This document shows, piece after piece, positions 16,074 to 22,936 of a DNA stretch of 37,837 nucleotides. Position 1 is the first letter of the stretch. Every line of letters begins with the position of its first letter. Origin of the DNA: Nitrososphaera sp. (GTDB lineage: Archaea > Thermoproteota > Nitrososphaeria > Nitrososphaerales > Nitrososphaeraceae). The stretch spans positions 1 through 37,837 of the forward strand of contig JANWHJ010000038.1 in assembly GCA_025450475.1 (NCBI GenBank), given 5' to 3'. Under the pieces are notes generated by a model that saw only the letters and a program-made list of their open reading frames with translations, searched no databases and was not told the origin of the DNA. A program made the translations under genes and the position numbers.

Positions 16074-16938
16074 GAGACCTTGCCAAGAGAAGCAGGTTGC
16101 GCTTGCGCTCTCTGATTCTGCGAACAGAGTAGGGCATCCAATGGCTACCGTAGGGTATGTATTCGGCTACTACGAACTTTTTGGCTACAAGGTCGTTTTT
16201 CAGATCATCGCGGATGCCCATCAGCATCTGGAATTCGCATTTTGTATTGATGTCCAGCTTGATCGCTTCATCGATGATGTCAGAATCATGCGTCGCGATT
16301 GCGAAATAGCTACTGCTTTCAGAGAGCATCTTCATCAGCTTTACAAAATTGTTGTTAACGTCTTCCCTTGTGGAAAACGCGTGCTCCTCCAGCTCGTGGT
16401 ATGCGCCCTTCACCAGCCTTACTTTGCCGCCGCGCTCGATGATATGCAGCAGGTCGCTTGCGCTCCTTCGCAGGTACGACTGTATGGCGACACCAGTCAT
16501 GTTGTATTGCTTGTAAATCTCAAGATAGATCGCAATCGTATCCTCGACGAATCTGGCAGATTCCATGTCAATCCACAGGAACTGACCATTCTTCTTGGCT
16601 CTAGTGGCAACCCGCTTGAAGTTTTGCAAGCACACGTCATAGTCTATCGCAAGGCCGAGCTGTGTTGGCTTTGCAGACACACACCCGCGTACGTTCCTTG
16701 CGTGAACCAGGTCGATCAGTGACAAGTATTCGACCAATGTCTGGTCCACAGCTTTTGAATCGATGGTGTACTCACCGAGAAAGTTCAAGATGGCAGACAT
16801 GCCGCGGCAGTTGGAGTCGAGCGCCGCAGCTATTGCATCCCCGGCAGAATAGCCCGCAACCCATTTTTTCGCGACTCGGAACAGCAACCGCTCCATCAAG
16901 CCAGCGTCATAGTTTTGCGAGTGGGTCGTGGTATCCAA
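16063..16938 (-). CDS. Proline dehydrogenase (FAD-dependent)
   Basis: About 291 residues from TTG 16936-16938. The frame stays open to TTG 17022 (319 residues), and ATG 16896 would give 277. I prefer 16938 because a TATA-like AAGTTAAATC lies about 27 bases upstream and the length matches monofunctional enzymes. The beta/alpha-barrel motifs include LGEYTIDS, FLWIDMES, GKVRLVKGAY, FAIATHDS and YIPYGSHWMPYSVRRIRER, the substrate-binding arginine segment. It oxidises proline to P5C with FAD and passes electrons to a quinone. It is convergent with P5C dehydrogenase. Confidence 0.9.
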   Translation of the reverse strand: MDTTTHSQNYDAGLMERLLFRVAKKWVAGYSAGDAIAAALDSNCRGMSAILNFLGEYTIDSKAVDQTLVEYLSLIDLVHARNVRGCVSAKPTQLGLAIDYDVCLQNFKRVATRAKKNGQFLWIDMESARFVEDTIAIYLEIYKQYNMTGVAIQSYLRRSASDLLHIIERGGKVRLVKGAYHELEEHAFSTREDVNNNFVKLMKMLSESSSYFAIATHDSDIIDEAIKLDINTKCEFQMLMGIRDDLKNDLVAKKFVVAEYIPYGSHWMPYSVRRIRERKRNLLLLARSLIQ

Positions 16939-17066
16939 TACTGAATATTCGTTTCCCTCTGATTTAACTTTAGACGGTAGAAATGACCTCTCCGGACCAA
17001 CACAATTCGGATTAGATTTCAAGAGTTAGATCGTTCTGGGGTCAAAGCCTCTAGGTGGACATAATC

Positions 17067-17077
17067 TTTTATTAAGT
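17067..17077 (+). promoter_or_regulatory. TATA-like box
   Basis: CTTTTATTAAG is centred 28 bases before the ATG at 17100 and suggests a leaderless transcript. Confidence 0.5.
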
Positions 17078-17099
17078 CTGTATTAAAGGGTGATCTCTT

Positions 17100-17882
17100 A
17101 TGATAATCGACATTCTAAAGCGGGCATGCAGGCGCGTCCACGCCAATACTAAGGGCCTTGCCGGGAATGAACGGGCAAGCAGGCAAATGGGAAGGGGAGC
17201 AGGGGGCGACATGTCGCGCAAGATAGACCTGATAGCGGAAAAGACAGTTATTGATCTTCTCAGGAAGAGTGGCATAGACGCTACGATAATTGGGGAAGAA
17301 TGCGGCAGGATCGAAGGTAAGAAAGGCTACATCATAATGGACGCGATAGACGGCACAACTAACGCTGTGCGCGGGATACCTTTCTACTGCTGTTCGATTG
17401 CCTATGCCGCTGAGTTTCGATTAAGTACGGTGACAGACGCTGCCGTTATCGATCTTGCAAGCGGCGACCTCTATTACGCATCAAAGGGCCAGGGCGCGTT
17501 CCTCAACGGCAAGAGGATTGCCGCAAAGAATGAGAGCCCTGCCGACCCAACAATAGGGGTAAATGTGTCCGGCGTAAAGCTATCGGTAGTCGAGCGCCTT
17601 GCACCGATCATTGCAGACGCCGATCACACCCGTCAGTTTGGAGCAAACGCGCTGGAGATGTGCTTCCTTGCAAGGGGGTTCCTTGACGCGTATGTCGACC
17701 TCCGGGGCAAAATCAGGCCCACTGATATTGCGGCAGGCTATCTGATCGCAAAAGAAGCCGGCGCCAAGGTGTATTCGGACCGCGGCTTGGACTTGGAGTC
17801 GGATCTTGATGTCAAGACCCGGCTCTCATATGTTGTGGTTGCGAACAACAGTATGCGAGAGCGTCTTAAGTCCTTGTTCTGA
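17100..17882 (+). CDS. Inositol monophosphatase / archaeal fructose-1,6-bisphosphatase family protein
   Basis: 260 residues from ATG. Metal-binding motifs of the lithium-sensitive phosphatase family are present: GEEC (E66, E67), DAIDGTTN (D81, D84) and a C-terminal RPTDIAAGYLIAKEAGAKV containing the last metal Asp. Archaeal members usually dephosphorylate both inositol-1-phosphate and fructose-1,6-bisphosphate; which one matters here cannot be told. The N-terminal loop is Gly- and Arg-rich. It stands alone, convergent with tRNA-Asp. Confidence 0.88.
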   Translation: MIIDILKRACRRVHANTKGLAGNERASRQMGRGAGGDMSRKIDLIAEKTVIDLLRKSGIDATIIGEECGRIEGKKGYIIMDAIDGTTNAVRGIPFYCCSIAYAAEFRLSTVTDAAVIDLASGDLYYASKGQGAFLNGKRIAAKNESPADPTIGVNVSGVKLSVVERLAPIIADADHTRQFGANALEMCFLARGFLDAYVDLRGKIRPTDIAAGYLIAKEAGAKVYSDRGLDLESDLDVKTRLSYVVVANNSMRERLKSLF

Positions 17883-17940
17883 TCGGACGTATTTCCATTA
17901 TTCCAACCCATTAATTCTTCATACAGGTAAAAGTTGTAAG

Positions 17941-18054
17941 CGCCCGGGCCGGGATTCGAACCCGGGTCGGAGGAGTGACAGTCCCCCATACTGGACCGGA
18001 CTGTACGATTCTGGTTCACTCAGAAACAACCAGGTATCTCTATACTACCCGGGC
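17941..18054 (-). tRNA. tRNA-Asp (GTC) with intron-like insertion in the D-loop
   Basis: On the minus strand the gene starts GCCCGGG (18054-18048) and ends CCCGGGC plus discriminator G (17948-17941); CCA is not encoded. The T arm is CCGGG-TTCGAAT-CCCGG. The anticodon arm is GGGGA-CTGTCAC-TCCTC with anticodon GTC at 17979-17977. The D stem GTAT/GTAT (18045-18042 and 17991-17988) is separated by about 50 bases instead of the usual 8-11, implying an insertion of about 38-40 bases near 18001-18039. The insertion contains a CTGGTT/AACCAG hairpin. A TATA-like stretch at 18082-18089 lies about 30 bases upstream. Confidence 0.93.
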
Positions 18055-18142
18055 GCACGTAATCCGACCTTTGTAAAACCAATTAAAACGTTTTGGTTCC
18101 ATCGCTGCTCCACAGGTCACCATTATTAAGCCGCTACCAATT

Positions 18143-18277
18143 TTGCAATACCATTTTGGAATAGAGCTGCCGGCCTCCAAATTCGAGAACGCGATGGAGC
18201 ATCTGGCGATCACGGAACAAAAGAACCAGGCTATCTACCAGGGCGAGATCACGCTTCGACTCTACCCAAGAACCTGA
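18143..18277 (+). CDS. Possible 44-residue protein or gene remnant
   Basis: A frame from TTG 18143 to TGA 18277 gives a protein-like peptide (QYHFGIELPASKFENAMEHL, ending EITLRLYPRT). The same frame is open upstream to 18077 without ATG or GTG. No motif, clear start or ribosome-binding site is seen. It may be a small gene, a decayed fragment or chance. Confidence 0.25.
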   Translation: MQYHFGIELPASKFENAMEHLAITEQKNQAIYQGEITLRLYPRT

Positions 18278-18281
18278 GTTA

Positions 18282-18301
18282 TTGCTAAAATTTATTAGCA
18301 A
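18282..18301. promoter_or_regulatory. Palindrome overlapping HxlR-gene TATA box
   Basis: TTGCTAA (18282-18288) and TTAGCAA (18295-18301) are perfect inverted repeats with a six-base spacer AATTTA. The TATA-like ATTTATTA at 18290-18297 lies inside it, 28 bases before the HxlR ATG. Binding of a dimeric regulator here would block TBP/TFB, so autorepression by the HxlR protein is likely. Confidence 0.6.
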
Positions 18302-18321
18302 GTCAGTAATTACTACTAGGT

Positions 18322-18681
18322 ATGCCTGAGGAACCAATAGACGGCAAGGGCATTACATGCGCAGTCGTGGGAGTTTGGGAAGTACTTGGAAGGAGGTGGT
18401 CTCTTCATATCTTGAAGAACCTCAGCACCAAACAAGTCATCAGGTTCAATGAGCTAAAGAGATCATTGTCGGGCATCAGCAGCACGGTATTGTCAGAGCG
18501 CCTGTTGGAATTAGAGCGAGAAGGACTAGTTACAAAAAAGATCTACCCTGAGGTGCCTCCAAGGGTAGAGTACACCATCACGCCCCAGGCAAAAGAGCTT
18601 GAAGTCATAATTAAAGAATTGGCCCGGTGGGCCAACAAGTGGAAGGGCCCGGAAATAAAACTACTAGCTGCGAAAAAATAG
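18322..18681 (+). CDS. HxlR-family winged-helix transcriptional regulator
   Basis: 119 residues from ATG, apparently leaderless. HxlR features are an early Cys (C14), the helix VWEVLGRRWSLHILKNL, the recognition helix SGISSTVLSERLLELEREGLV and the wing EVPPRVEYTIT. The family binds DNA as dimers and often senses redox or electrophile stress, sometimes through the early Cys. A palindrome covers its own TATA box. The stop codon touches the end of the convergent proteasome operon. Confidence 0.9.
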   Translation: MPEEPIDGKGITCAVVGVWEVLGRRWSLHILKNLSTKQVIRFNELKRSLSGISSTVLSERLLELEREGLVTKKIYPEVPPRVEYTITPQAKELEVIIKELARWANKWKGPEIKLLAAKK

Positions 18682-19344
18682 CTAGAGCAGCTTCTGGAAA
18701 TGCTGGTTCTGCGCGGTGACTACGCCTACTTCGACCACAGGCCTCTCGCCAAGCGCCTTTTCTATCGCCTTGTTGCTTAGATCGACTGCCTGCTCAACGC
18801 TCATGTCGGCGCTGTATTCGCGTTGCACCACGTCCAGCGCAATGTCAGACGACTGACCTATTGCAAAGCCAGAACCACGCATGAACGTGCCACTTGGGTC
18901 AACCTGGTAGAGCTGTATGCCTGTCTGGTCAACGCCGGCCACGATTACCGAAGCTGCCTGGGGCCTGACTGCATAAATCGTATAGTTGTGAAGGAACGAT
19001 CCCAAGTGCTTTGCAAGCGACCCGACGTCTATCGGACTTTCAAAGTTGAGTCTGTGCTTTTGCGCTTCAAGCCTCAGTTCTTCAATCAACTGCAAGATGT
19101 CGCCGATGTAGCCTGAGCCTGTTGCCCCGGCGTGACCGTCAATCACGAATATCTTTTCAGCCGGGTCTATCAGGGGCCTGACAGGTTTGATATGACTTGC
19201 CAGCAGCGCAAACGACGGCGTTTTTATTCCTATTGTAGTCGACCCTCTCTTTACTGCTTCGAGCGCGCTGTCGACCAGCACCAGCCGGCCTTCAGGCCCG
19301 TAAAAGTATGGGTACCTTGATCCGTAGTTTCCAGCCTCTGCCAT
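18682..19344 (-). CDS. psmA: Proteasome alpha-type subunit, divergent
   Basis: 220 residues; ATG directly follows the TAA of the beta gene, with no gap. It aligns with archaeal alpha subunits: GRL (19-21), EAVKRG (29-34), EKI (63-65), LRLEAQKHRL, RPQAASVIVAGVD and a matching C-terminal helix. The N-terminal alpha signature is eroded: LVLVDSA replaces the usual LFQVEYA. K64 of EKI corresponds to K66 of Thermoplasma alpha, which binds the C-termini of activating ATPases, so docking may be kept. No catalytic Thr is exposed. It could form the antechamber rings or be a variant alpha; a second alpha gene elsewhere cannot be excluded. Confidence 0.82.
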   Translation of the reverse strand: MAEAGNYGSRYPYFYGPEGRLVLVDSALEAVKRGSTTIGIKTPSFALLASHIKPVRPLIDPAEKIFVIDGHAGATGSGYIGDILQLIEELRLEAQKHRLNFESPIDVGSLAKHLGSFLHNYTIYAVRPQAASVIVAGVDQTGIQLYQVDPSGTFMRGSGFAIGQSSDIALDVVQREYSADMSVEQAVDLSNKAIEKALGERPVVEVGVVTAQNQHFQKLL

Positions 19345-19920
19345 TTACCTTGCGACCTCCAATACAAGATTCGGGATCACTAGCACGTCGATACCGTTGC
19401 CAGAGCCGGGGTCGCGCTCCATAGCGGCGGATACTGCCTTCGTGGCAATCACCTTGGCTTCGTCGTTCGTGATATCTTTGTGGTACGTGCTCTCAAGCAC
19501 ACCGTACGCGATGGGTGAACCCGAGCCAGAAGATGCAAAGTCCTCACTCGTTATCGCACCGCTCATGTCTGCAGCGTAGATGTGCGCGCCATCCTGATCA
19601 ACACCGGCAACCAGCAATTCAACAAAATACGGCTGGAAGTTCTTCATACCCGAATACGCAAGGTTGGCGATCAATCGCGCAGACTCCTTGACTGTCAATG
19701 GAAATCCTCTCCGCAGCTCGATAAGCTTGCGCTCAGCCTTTGCCATTTTGATCAGATATTCGGCGTCAGACAGCTGCCCAGCTATTGCAACTGCGAGCGT
19801 TTCGTCCATCTTTGCTATCTTTTGCGTTATTTTCGACCCGATGAAAAAGCCCTTGCTTGCCCTCTTGTCAGAGCCTAGCACAACCCCTTCACTGGTCTTG
19901 ATGCCTACTATCGTTGTCAT
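19345..19920 (-). CDS. psmB: Proteasome catalytic beta subunit, no propeptide
   Basis: 191 residues beginning Met-Thr-Thr-Ile-Val-Gly. With Thr2 as mature Thr1, the catalytic residues fall in place: D18 is Asp17 and K34 (QKI) is Lys33; SSGSGSP carries the supporting Ser. Archaeal beta subunits usually have a short propeptide removed by autolysis. Here removal of the initiator Met would be enough to free Thr1. It heads an operon with the alpha-type gene. Its promoter carries the TGACC-N16-GGTCA palindrome just upstream of the TATA box. Confidence 0.93.
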   Translation of the reverse strand: MTTIVGIKTSEGVVLGSDKRASKGFFIGSKITQKIAKMDETLAVAIAGQLSDAEYLIKMAKAERKLIELRRGFPLTVKESARLIANLAYSGMKNFQPYFVELLVAGVDQDGAHIYAADMSGAITSEDFASSGSGSPIAYGVLESTYHKDITNDEAKVIATKAVSAAMERDPGSGNGIDVLVIPNLVLEVAR

Positions 19921-19942
19921 GTCATAATATACTGAGGTGCCA

Positions 19943-19979
19943 GGTAAATTGACCGGCTATGCTGGAAAATGGTCACAGC
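19943..19979 (-). promoter_or_regulatory. TGACC-N16-GGTCA box and TATA of the proteasome operon
   Basis: On the plus strand GGTAAATTGACC (19943-19954) and GGTCACAGC (19971-19979). TGACC and GGTCA are inverted repeats starting 21 bases apart. The AAATT part is the presumed TATA box (minus-strand CAATTTACC), about 26 bases before the psmB ATG. The same arrangement recurs before htrA and the FMN reductase. Confidence 0.75.
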
Positions 19980-20683
19980 TAGTTGTAAGAAAAGTGGTGG
20001 TCAACTGCATATGCACCCAGCAGGCTCTGCATGGCCCTTGTAATATGTTGATAGATCGCGTACGATCCCACCATCGCGTCCACCTTTTCCTTTTCGGCAA
20101 ACGCGTTGGTCTCGATGACGATGTAGTCAGAGATCATGCGCAGGTTGATCTGGAACGAGCCGTCGTCGCTTGACCATTGGAGGGTGTAGCCGGTGCCGCT
20201 CTCAATCATGCCTATCCACCGGAGGTTCTTGAACCACTTCCCCACCAGCTGACGCACGATTTCAACAGCCCTGACCTTTAGCGGAATATGCGACTGCAAC
20301 AGCTGCATGTATTCTCTGCCTTTTGGGCTATGCTGGCCGACTCTCGAAATCCCGGCTCCGCCGTCCTTGCTGAGCCTATAGCCCACCTGTGACTTTTCCA
20401 CCAGCCCCATTTCTTCGAGTCTGTGCAATGCCCTTGACAAACTCTGCTGATGTAAGTTGAGCTTGCGCATCAGGCCCTTGAAGGAATAGTTCGACCCGGC
20501 TTCGTTTAACGCTGAAAGGACCTTGTTGTCGTTGTTGTGAAAATCTGCCGCTGAAAGAGCTTCATCTTCGACGAGTATTTGCGCGGTCTGGCCAGAAATC
20601 ACTTCTTTTTCTTTTACAGAATCCGCTGACTTCGTCTCTTCTTTGAGGGTTGATTTCTCCTGCGCGTCTCCTTCCACTTGCAT
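19979..20683 (-). CDS. Winged-helix transcriptional regulator (archaeal)
   Basis: About 234 residues from ATG 20681-20683; a GTG at 20695 would add four. I prefer the ATG because TATA-like CTTATATTTC is centred about 25 bases upstream. A charged, probably disordered N-terminus (1-45) precedes a winged helix at about 50-105 (KVLSALNEAGSNYSFKGLMRK, LHQQSLSRALHRLEEMGLV). A larger C-terminal alpha/beta domain with YTLQWSSDDGSFQINLRM follows and may sense a ligand. Its 3' end abuts the palindrome of the proteasome promoter. A target is not known. Confidence 0.8.
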   Translation of the reverse strand: MQVEGDAQEKSTLKEETKSADSVKEKEVISGQTAQILVEDEALSAADFHNNDNKVLSALNEAGSNYSFKGLMRKLNLHQQSLSRALHRLEEMGLVEKSQVGYRLSKDGGAGISRVGQHSPKGREYMQLLQSHIPLKVRAVEIVRQLVGKWFKNLRWIGMIESGTGYTLQWSSDDGSFQINLRMISDYIVIETNAFAEKEKVDAMVGSYAIYQHITRAMQSLLGAYAVDHHFSYN

Positions 20684-20702
20684 GCTATGGTCCACTCCGC
20701 GA

Positions 20703-20738
20703 AATATAAGTTGTGAAGTAACTAACCAGTGAGTTAGT
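20703..20738 (-). promoter_or_regulatory. TATA box and upstream palindrome of winged-helix gene
   Basis: The TATA-like AATATAAG (plus strand, about 20703-20710) lies about 25 bases from the ATG at 20683. Just upstream, ACTAAC (20721-20726) and GTTAGT (20733-20738) form an inverted repeat with a six-base spacer, a plausible operator for a dimeric regulator. Confidence 0.5.
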
Positions 20739-20751
20739 AAGCAAAATACTA

Positions 20752-21051
20752 CTAGTACACCTCTATCGAGTCTTCCTTGAAGCCCATTTTTACCAGCAGG
20801 CCCTTTGTCGCTTCCCTGTGATCGCCCTGGAGGATTATCTGGCCGTCCTTGAACGTGCCTCCCGTGCCTATGCTGGTCTTGAGCTGCCGCGTTACATCCT
20901 TGGCATTGTGGTTGTCCTGAAGGCCCGACACAACCGTCACCGGCTTGCGGAATTTTCTAACGTCCTTTGTAATCACGATGCTCGTCTCTCCCTTTTCGAT
21001 TTCTTTAATGAGATCGTCCATCGAATCATGGTCCGACACTAGAGTTGTCAT
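20752..21051 (-). CDS. Translation initiation factor aIF1 (SUI1 family)
   Basis: 99 residues from ATG 21049-21051 (a TTG one codon upstream is possible). SUI1 features are ETSIVITKDVRKFRKPVTVVSGL, then AKDVTRQLKTSIGTGGTFKDGQIILQGDH, the classic GG(T/S)-containing loop. aIF1 binds the 30S subunit near the P site and secures start-codon selection, including on leaderless mRNAs. The length is typical. Confidence 0.95.
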   Translation of the reverse strand: MTTLVSDHDSMDDLIKEIEKGETSIVITKDVRKFRKPVTVVSGLQDNHNAKDVTRQLKTSIGTGGTFKDGQIILQGDHREATKGLLVKMGFKEDSIEVY

Positions 21052-21090
21052 CAAAGTCCACGCTTTTGAGCGTTGTTATTGCAAAAAAGG

Positions 21091-22026
21091 TCACGGGCGC
21101 TCATCCACCTGTATCGGAACCTGGAGCTGGCGCCCGTAGCGGTTGACAGTCAGTGTTAACTGGTCATTCACTTGCTTTTTGCGCACGTGCGAAGCGATCT
21201 GCGATGGATCCTCAACCCTGCTGCCATCTATGCCTTCAATGATGTCCCCCTTGCGCAATCCAGCGTCGTCTGCCGGGCTGTAGGGCTCCACCTTTGCAAT
21301 GAGTGCGCCTTCTCTTGCAGGCAGCCCGTAATAGCGCGCCAGCTGCGGTGTGACTTTCATCGACGCAACGCCTATCCATGGTCTTGTTACCCTACCCTTC
21401 TCCATCAGCTCTTTCAAGATCGACTTAGCGGTGTTTATCGGGACTGCAAACCCGATTCCCTGCGCGTAGGGCATATTGGCAGTATTGATCGCGATCACTT
21501 CTCCTTTCGTGTTGATAAGCGGCCCGCCCGAGTTGCCGGGGTTGATCGCCGCGTCAGTCTGTATGAGCTCTAGCACGCTGCTACTTGCCTGTATACTCCG
21601 ATTGAGTGAGCTGACAATGCCCGCGGTCACTGCTGGACCGCCGGTCAGCCCGAACGGGTTGCCGATTGCCATCACTATCTGACCGGCTTTGAGGTCATCG
21701 GAGTTGCCAAGCTCTGCGGCAGGTAGCGGCTGCTCGGCCTCTACCTTGATCACGGCAAGGTCAGTCATGTCGTCATTACCCACGACCCTGCCTCTGAGCA
21801 CCCTACCATCACTCAGCGTCACCTTGAGCCTCTCTGCGTCTTCGATTACGTGGTTGTTCGTCAGCATGTATCCTTTTTCGTCAATGACCACGCCCGAGCC
21901 GACCCCCTCGACGGGAAAGACTCTGAACAGCTGGTCCTGCAACATCCTGACGCTTGCAATGTTGACTACACTCTTGCCCACCTTTTCTACAGCGTTAACA
22001 AGCACGTCTTCAGGAACAGGTATCAT
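21091..22026 (-). CDS. HtrA/Deg-type serine protease with PDZ domain
   Basis: 311 residues. The trypsin-like domain has H59 (TNNHV), D89 (TDLAV) and S166 (GNSGGP), so the triad is complete. A single PDZ domain occupies about 215-305 (RPWIGVASMKV, YSPADDAGLRKGDIIEGIDG). There is no signal peptide or membrane helix, so it should act in the cytoplasm, unlike most bacterial HtrA proteins. Deg proteases degrade or chaperone misfolded proteins. Its promoter shares the palindrome found before the proteasome operon. Confidence 0.93.
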   Translation of the reverse strand: MIPVPEDVLVNAVEKVGKSVVNIASVRMLQDQLFRVFPVEGVGSGVVIDEKGYMLTNNHVIEDAERLKVTLSDGRVLRGRVVGNDDMTDLAVIKVEAEQPLPAAELGNSDDLKAGQIVMAIGNPFGLTGGPAVTAGIVSSLNRSIQASSSVLELIQTDAAINPGNSGGPLINTKGEVIAINTANMPYAQGIGFAVPINTAKSILKELMEKGRVTRPWIGVASMKVTPQLARYYGLPAREGALIAKVEPYSPADDAGLRKGDIIEGIDGSRVEDPSQIASHVRKKQVNDQLTLTVNRYGRQLQVPIQVDERP

Positions 22027-22048
22027 GACCCTATATTGGACAATCCCG

Positions 22049-22085
22049 GGTAAATTGACCAGCTATTTTAAAACCCGGTCACAGC
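22049..22085 (-). promoter_or_regulatory. TGACC-N16-GGTCA box and TATA of htrA
   Basis: On the plus strand GGTAAATTGACC (22049-22060) and GGTCACAGC (22077-22085). These are identical to the proteasome-operon element in both outer blocks, with the same 21-base repeat spacing and the same 30-base distance from TGACC to the start codon. Confidence 0.75.
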
Positions 22086-22288
22086 AAATCATTTGATCGC
22101 AGGCAACTATTTTTCTTCTGCAATAACACTGAGATAGCGATCCGGTACACCAAGCCAATGGTTTGATATGGCTACACGTTGTCGTACGTGAAATACAAAA
22201 TCAATTTGAGCGGCTAGGGCCTAACAGGCTTCAAAAACTGCCGCCTCTGCAAACGCCGGTCATTTGCGGCAAGAACATGATTTCCTGA

Positions 22289-22879
22289 TCATGGCCTGTA
22301 GTGAGCAGCAAAGGTGTCCTCCTCACTCGATCCAAGGTCGCGCGCAAACTGATCGATGATCAGCCTGCCATACACCACCAGATCGCGTGACATCATCTGC
22401 AACCTTTTGGATAGCTTTGCGTTTACTATTTCTCCCCCAGTGAAGTCCTGCGGGCCGCTTATCGACACACCGTAGGGCATGCTCCATCCGTAGCACTGAC
22501 GCACAGCCGTCCGCATTTGGTCCATCACAGTCAGCCCCTTCTCGTGAGAAGCCACAACGTAGCCAAAGACCTTGCCTCCAAATTCCTGGTAAAAGTGGTC
22601 GAGAAAATTCTTTAAAGCGCCAGACATCGAGCCGTGATAGTCTGGCGACGCGAGGATGAACGCGTCAGCCCACGCTACTGCTTCAGCTGCCAGCTCCACT
22701 GCCTTTGATTCCGGTGCGTTAGGGTCATACAGTGACAAAACGGTCTTGCTGAGCTCTAACATCCTTATCTCCGCGCCTTGCTTTTTGGCATGTGCCAATG
22801 CAATAGTTAACGCCTGCGTGCTGTACGAGCCATTGCGGGTGCTCCCCGCCACTCCTAGCACGTTGAAAGTCGCTTTCAT
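22289..22879 (-). CDS. NADPH-dependent FMN reductase family (flavodoxin-like fold)
   Basis: 196 residues. The N-terminal GVAGSTRNGSYS phosphate-binding loop, the SPDYHGSMSGALKNFLDHF block near 80 and the end of the flavodoxin-like fold are typical of FMN-binding NAD(P)H reductases of the ArsH/azoreductase type. It probably reduces FMN, quinones or other electrophiles. The substrate cannot be told. Its promoter carries the third copy of the palindrome shared with htrA and the proteasome operon. Confidence 0.88.
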   Translation of the reverse strand: MKATFNVLGVAGSTRNGSYSTQALTIALAHAKKQGAEIRMLELSKTVLSLYDPNAPESKAVELAAEAVAWADAFILASPDYHGSMSGALKNFLDHFYQEFGGKVFGYVVASHEKGLTVMDQMRTAVRQCYGWSMPYGVSISGPQDFTGGEIVNAKLSKRLQMMSRDLVVYGRLIIDQFARDLGSSEEDTFAAHYRP

Positions 22880-22900
22880 CTCTATTACTGCAATACGCCG

Positions 22901-22936
22901 GGATTAATCGACCGGCTTTTCCGCAATCTGGTCACG
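22901..22936 (-). promoter_or_regulatory. CGACC-N16-GGTCA box and TATA of FMN reductase gene
   Basis: Plus strand GGATTAATCGACCGGCT begins at 22901; CGACC is at 22909-22913 and GGTCA at 22930-22934. One base of the left arm differs from the other two copies, but the 21-base repeat spacing and the 30-base distance to the start codon are exactly kept. ATTAAT is the presumed TATA box. Confidence 0.7.

Noticed and set aside
16066..16722. 218-residue plus-strand frame opposite proline dehydrogenase
   Set aside because: Fully antisense to a gene with clear PRODH motifs; composition unlike a protein family.
18134..18337. 67-residue minus-strand frame upstream of the HxlR gene
   Set aside because: It runs across the HxlR promoter palindrome and start; no start signal of its own.
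18682..19920. HslV-like bacterial protease instead of a proteasome
   Set aside because: The pair shows a true alpha-type subunit and a beta with archaeal motifs; no HslU is present.
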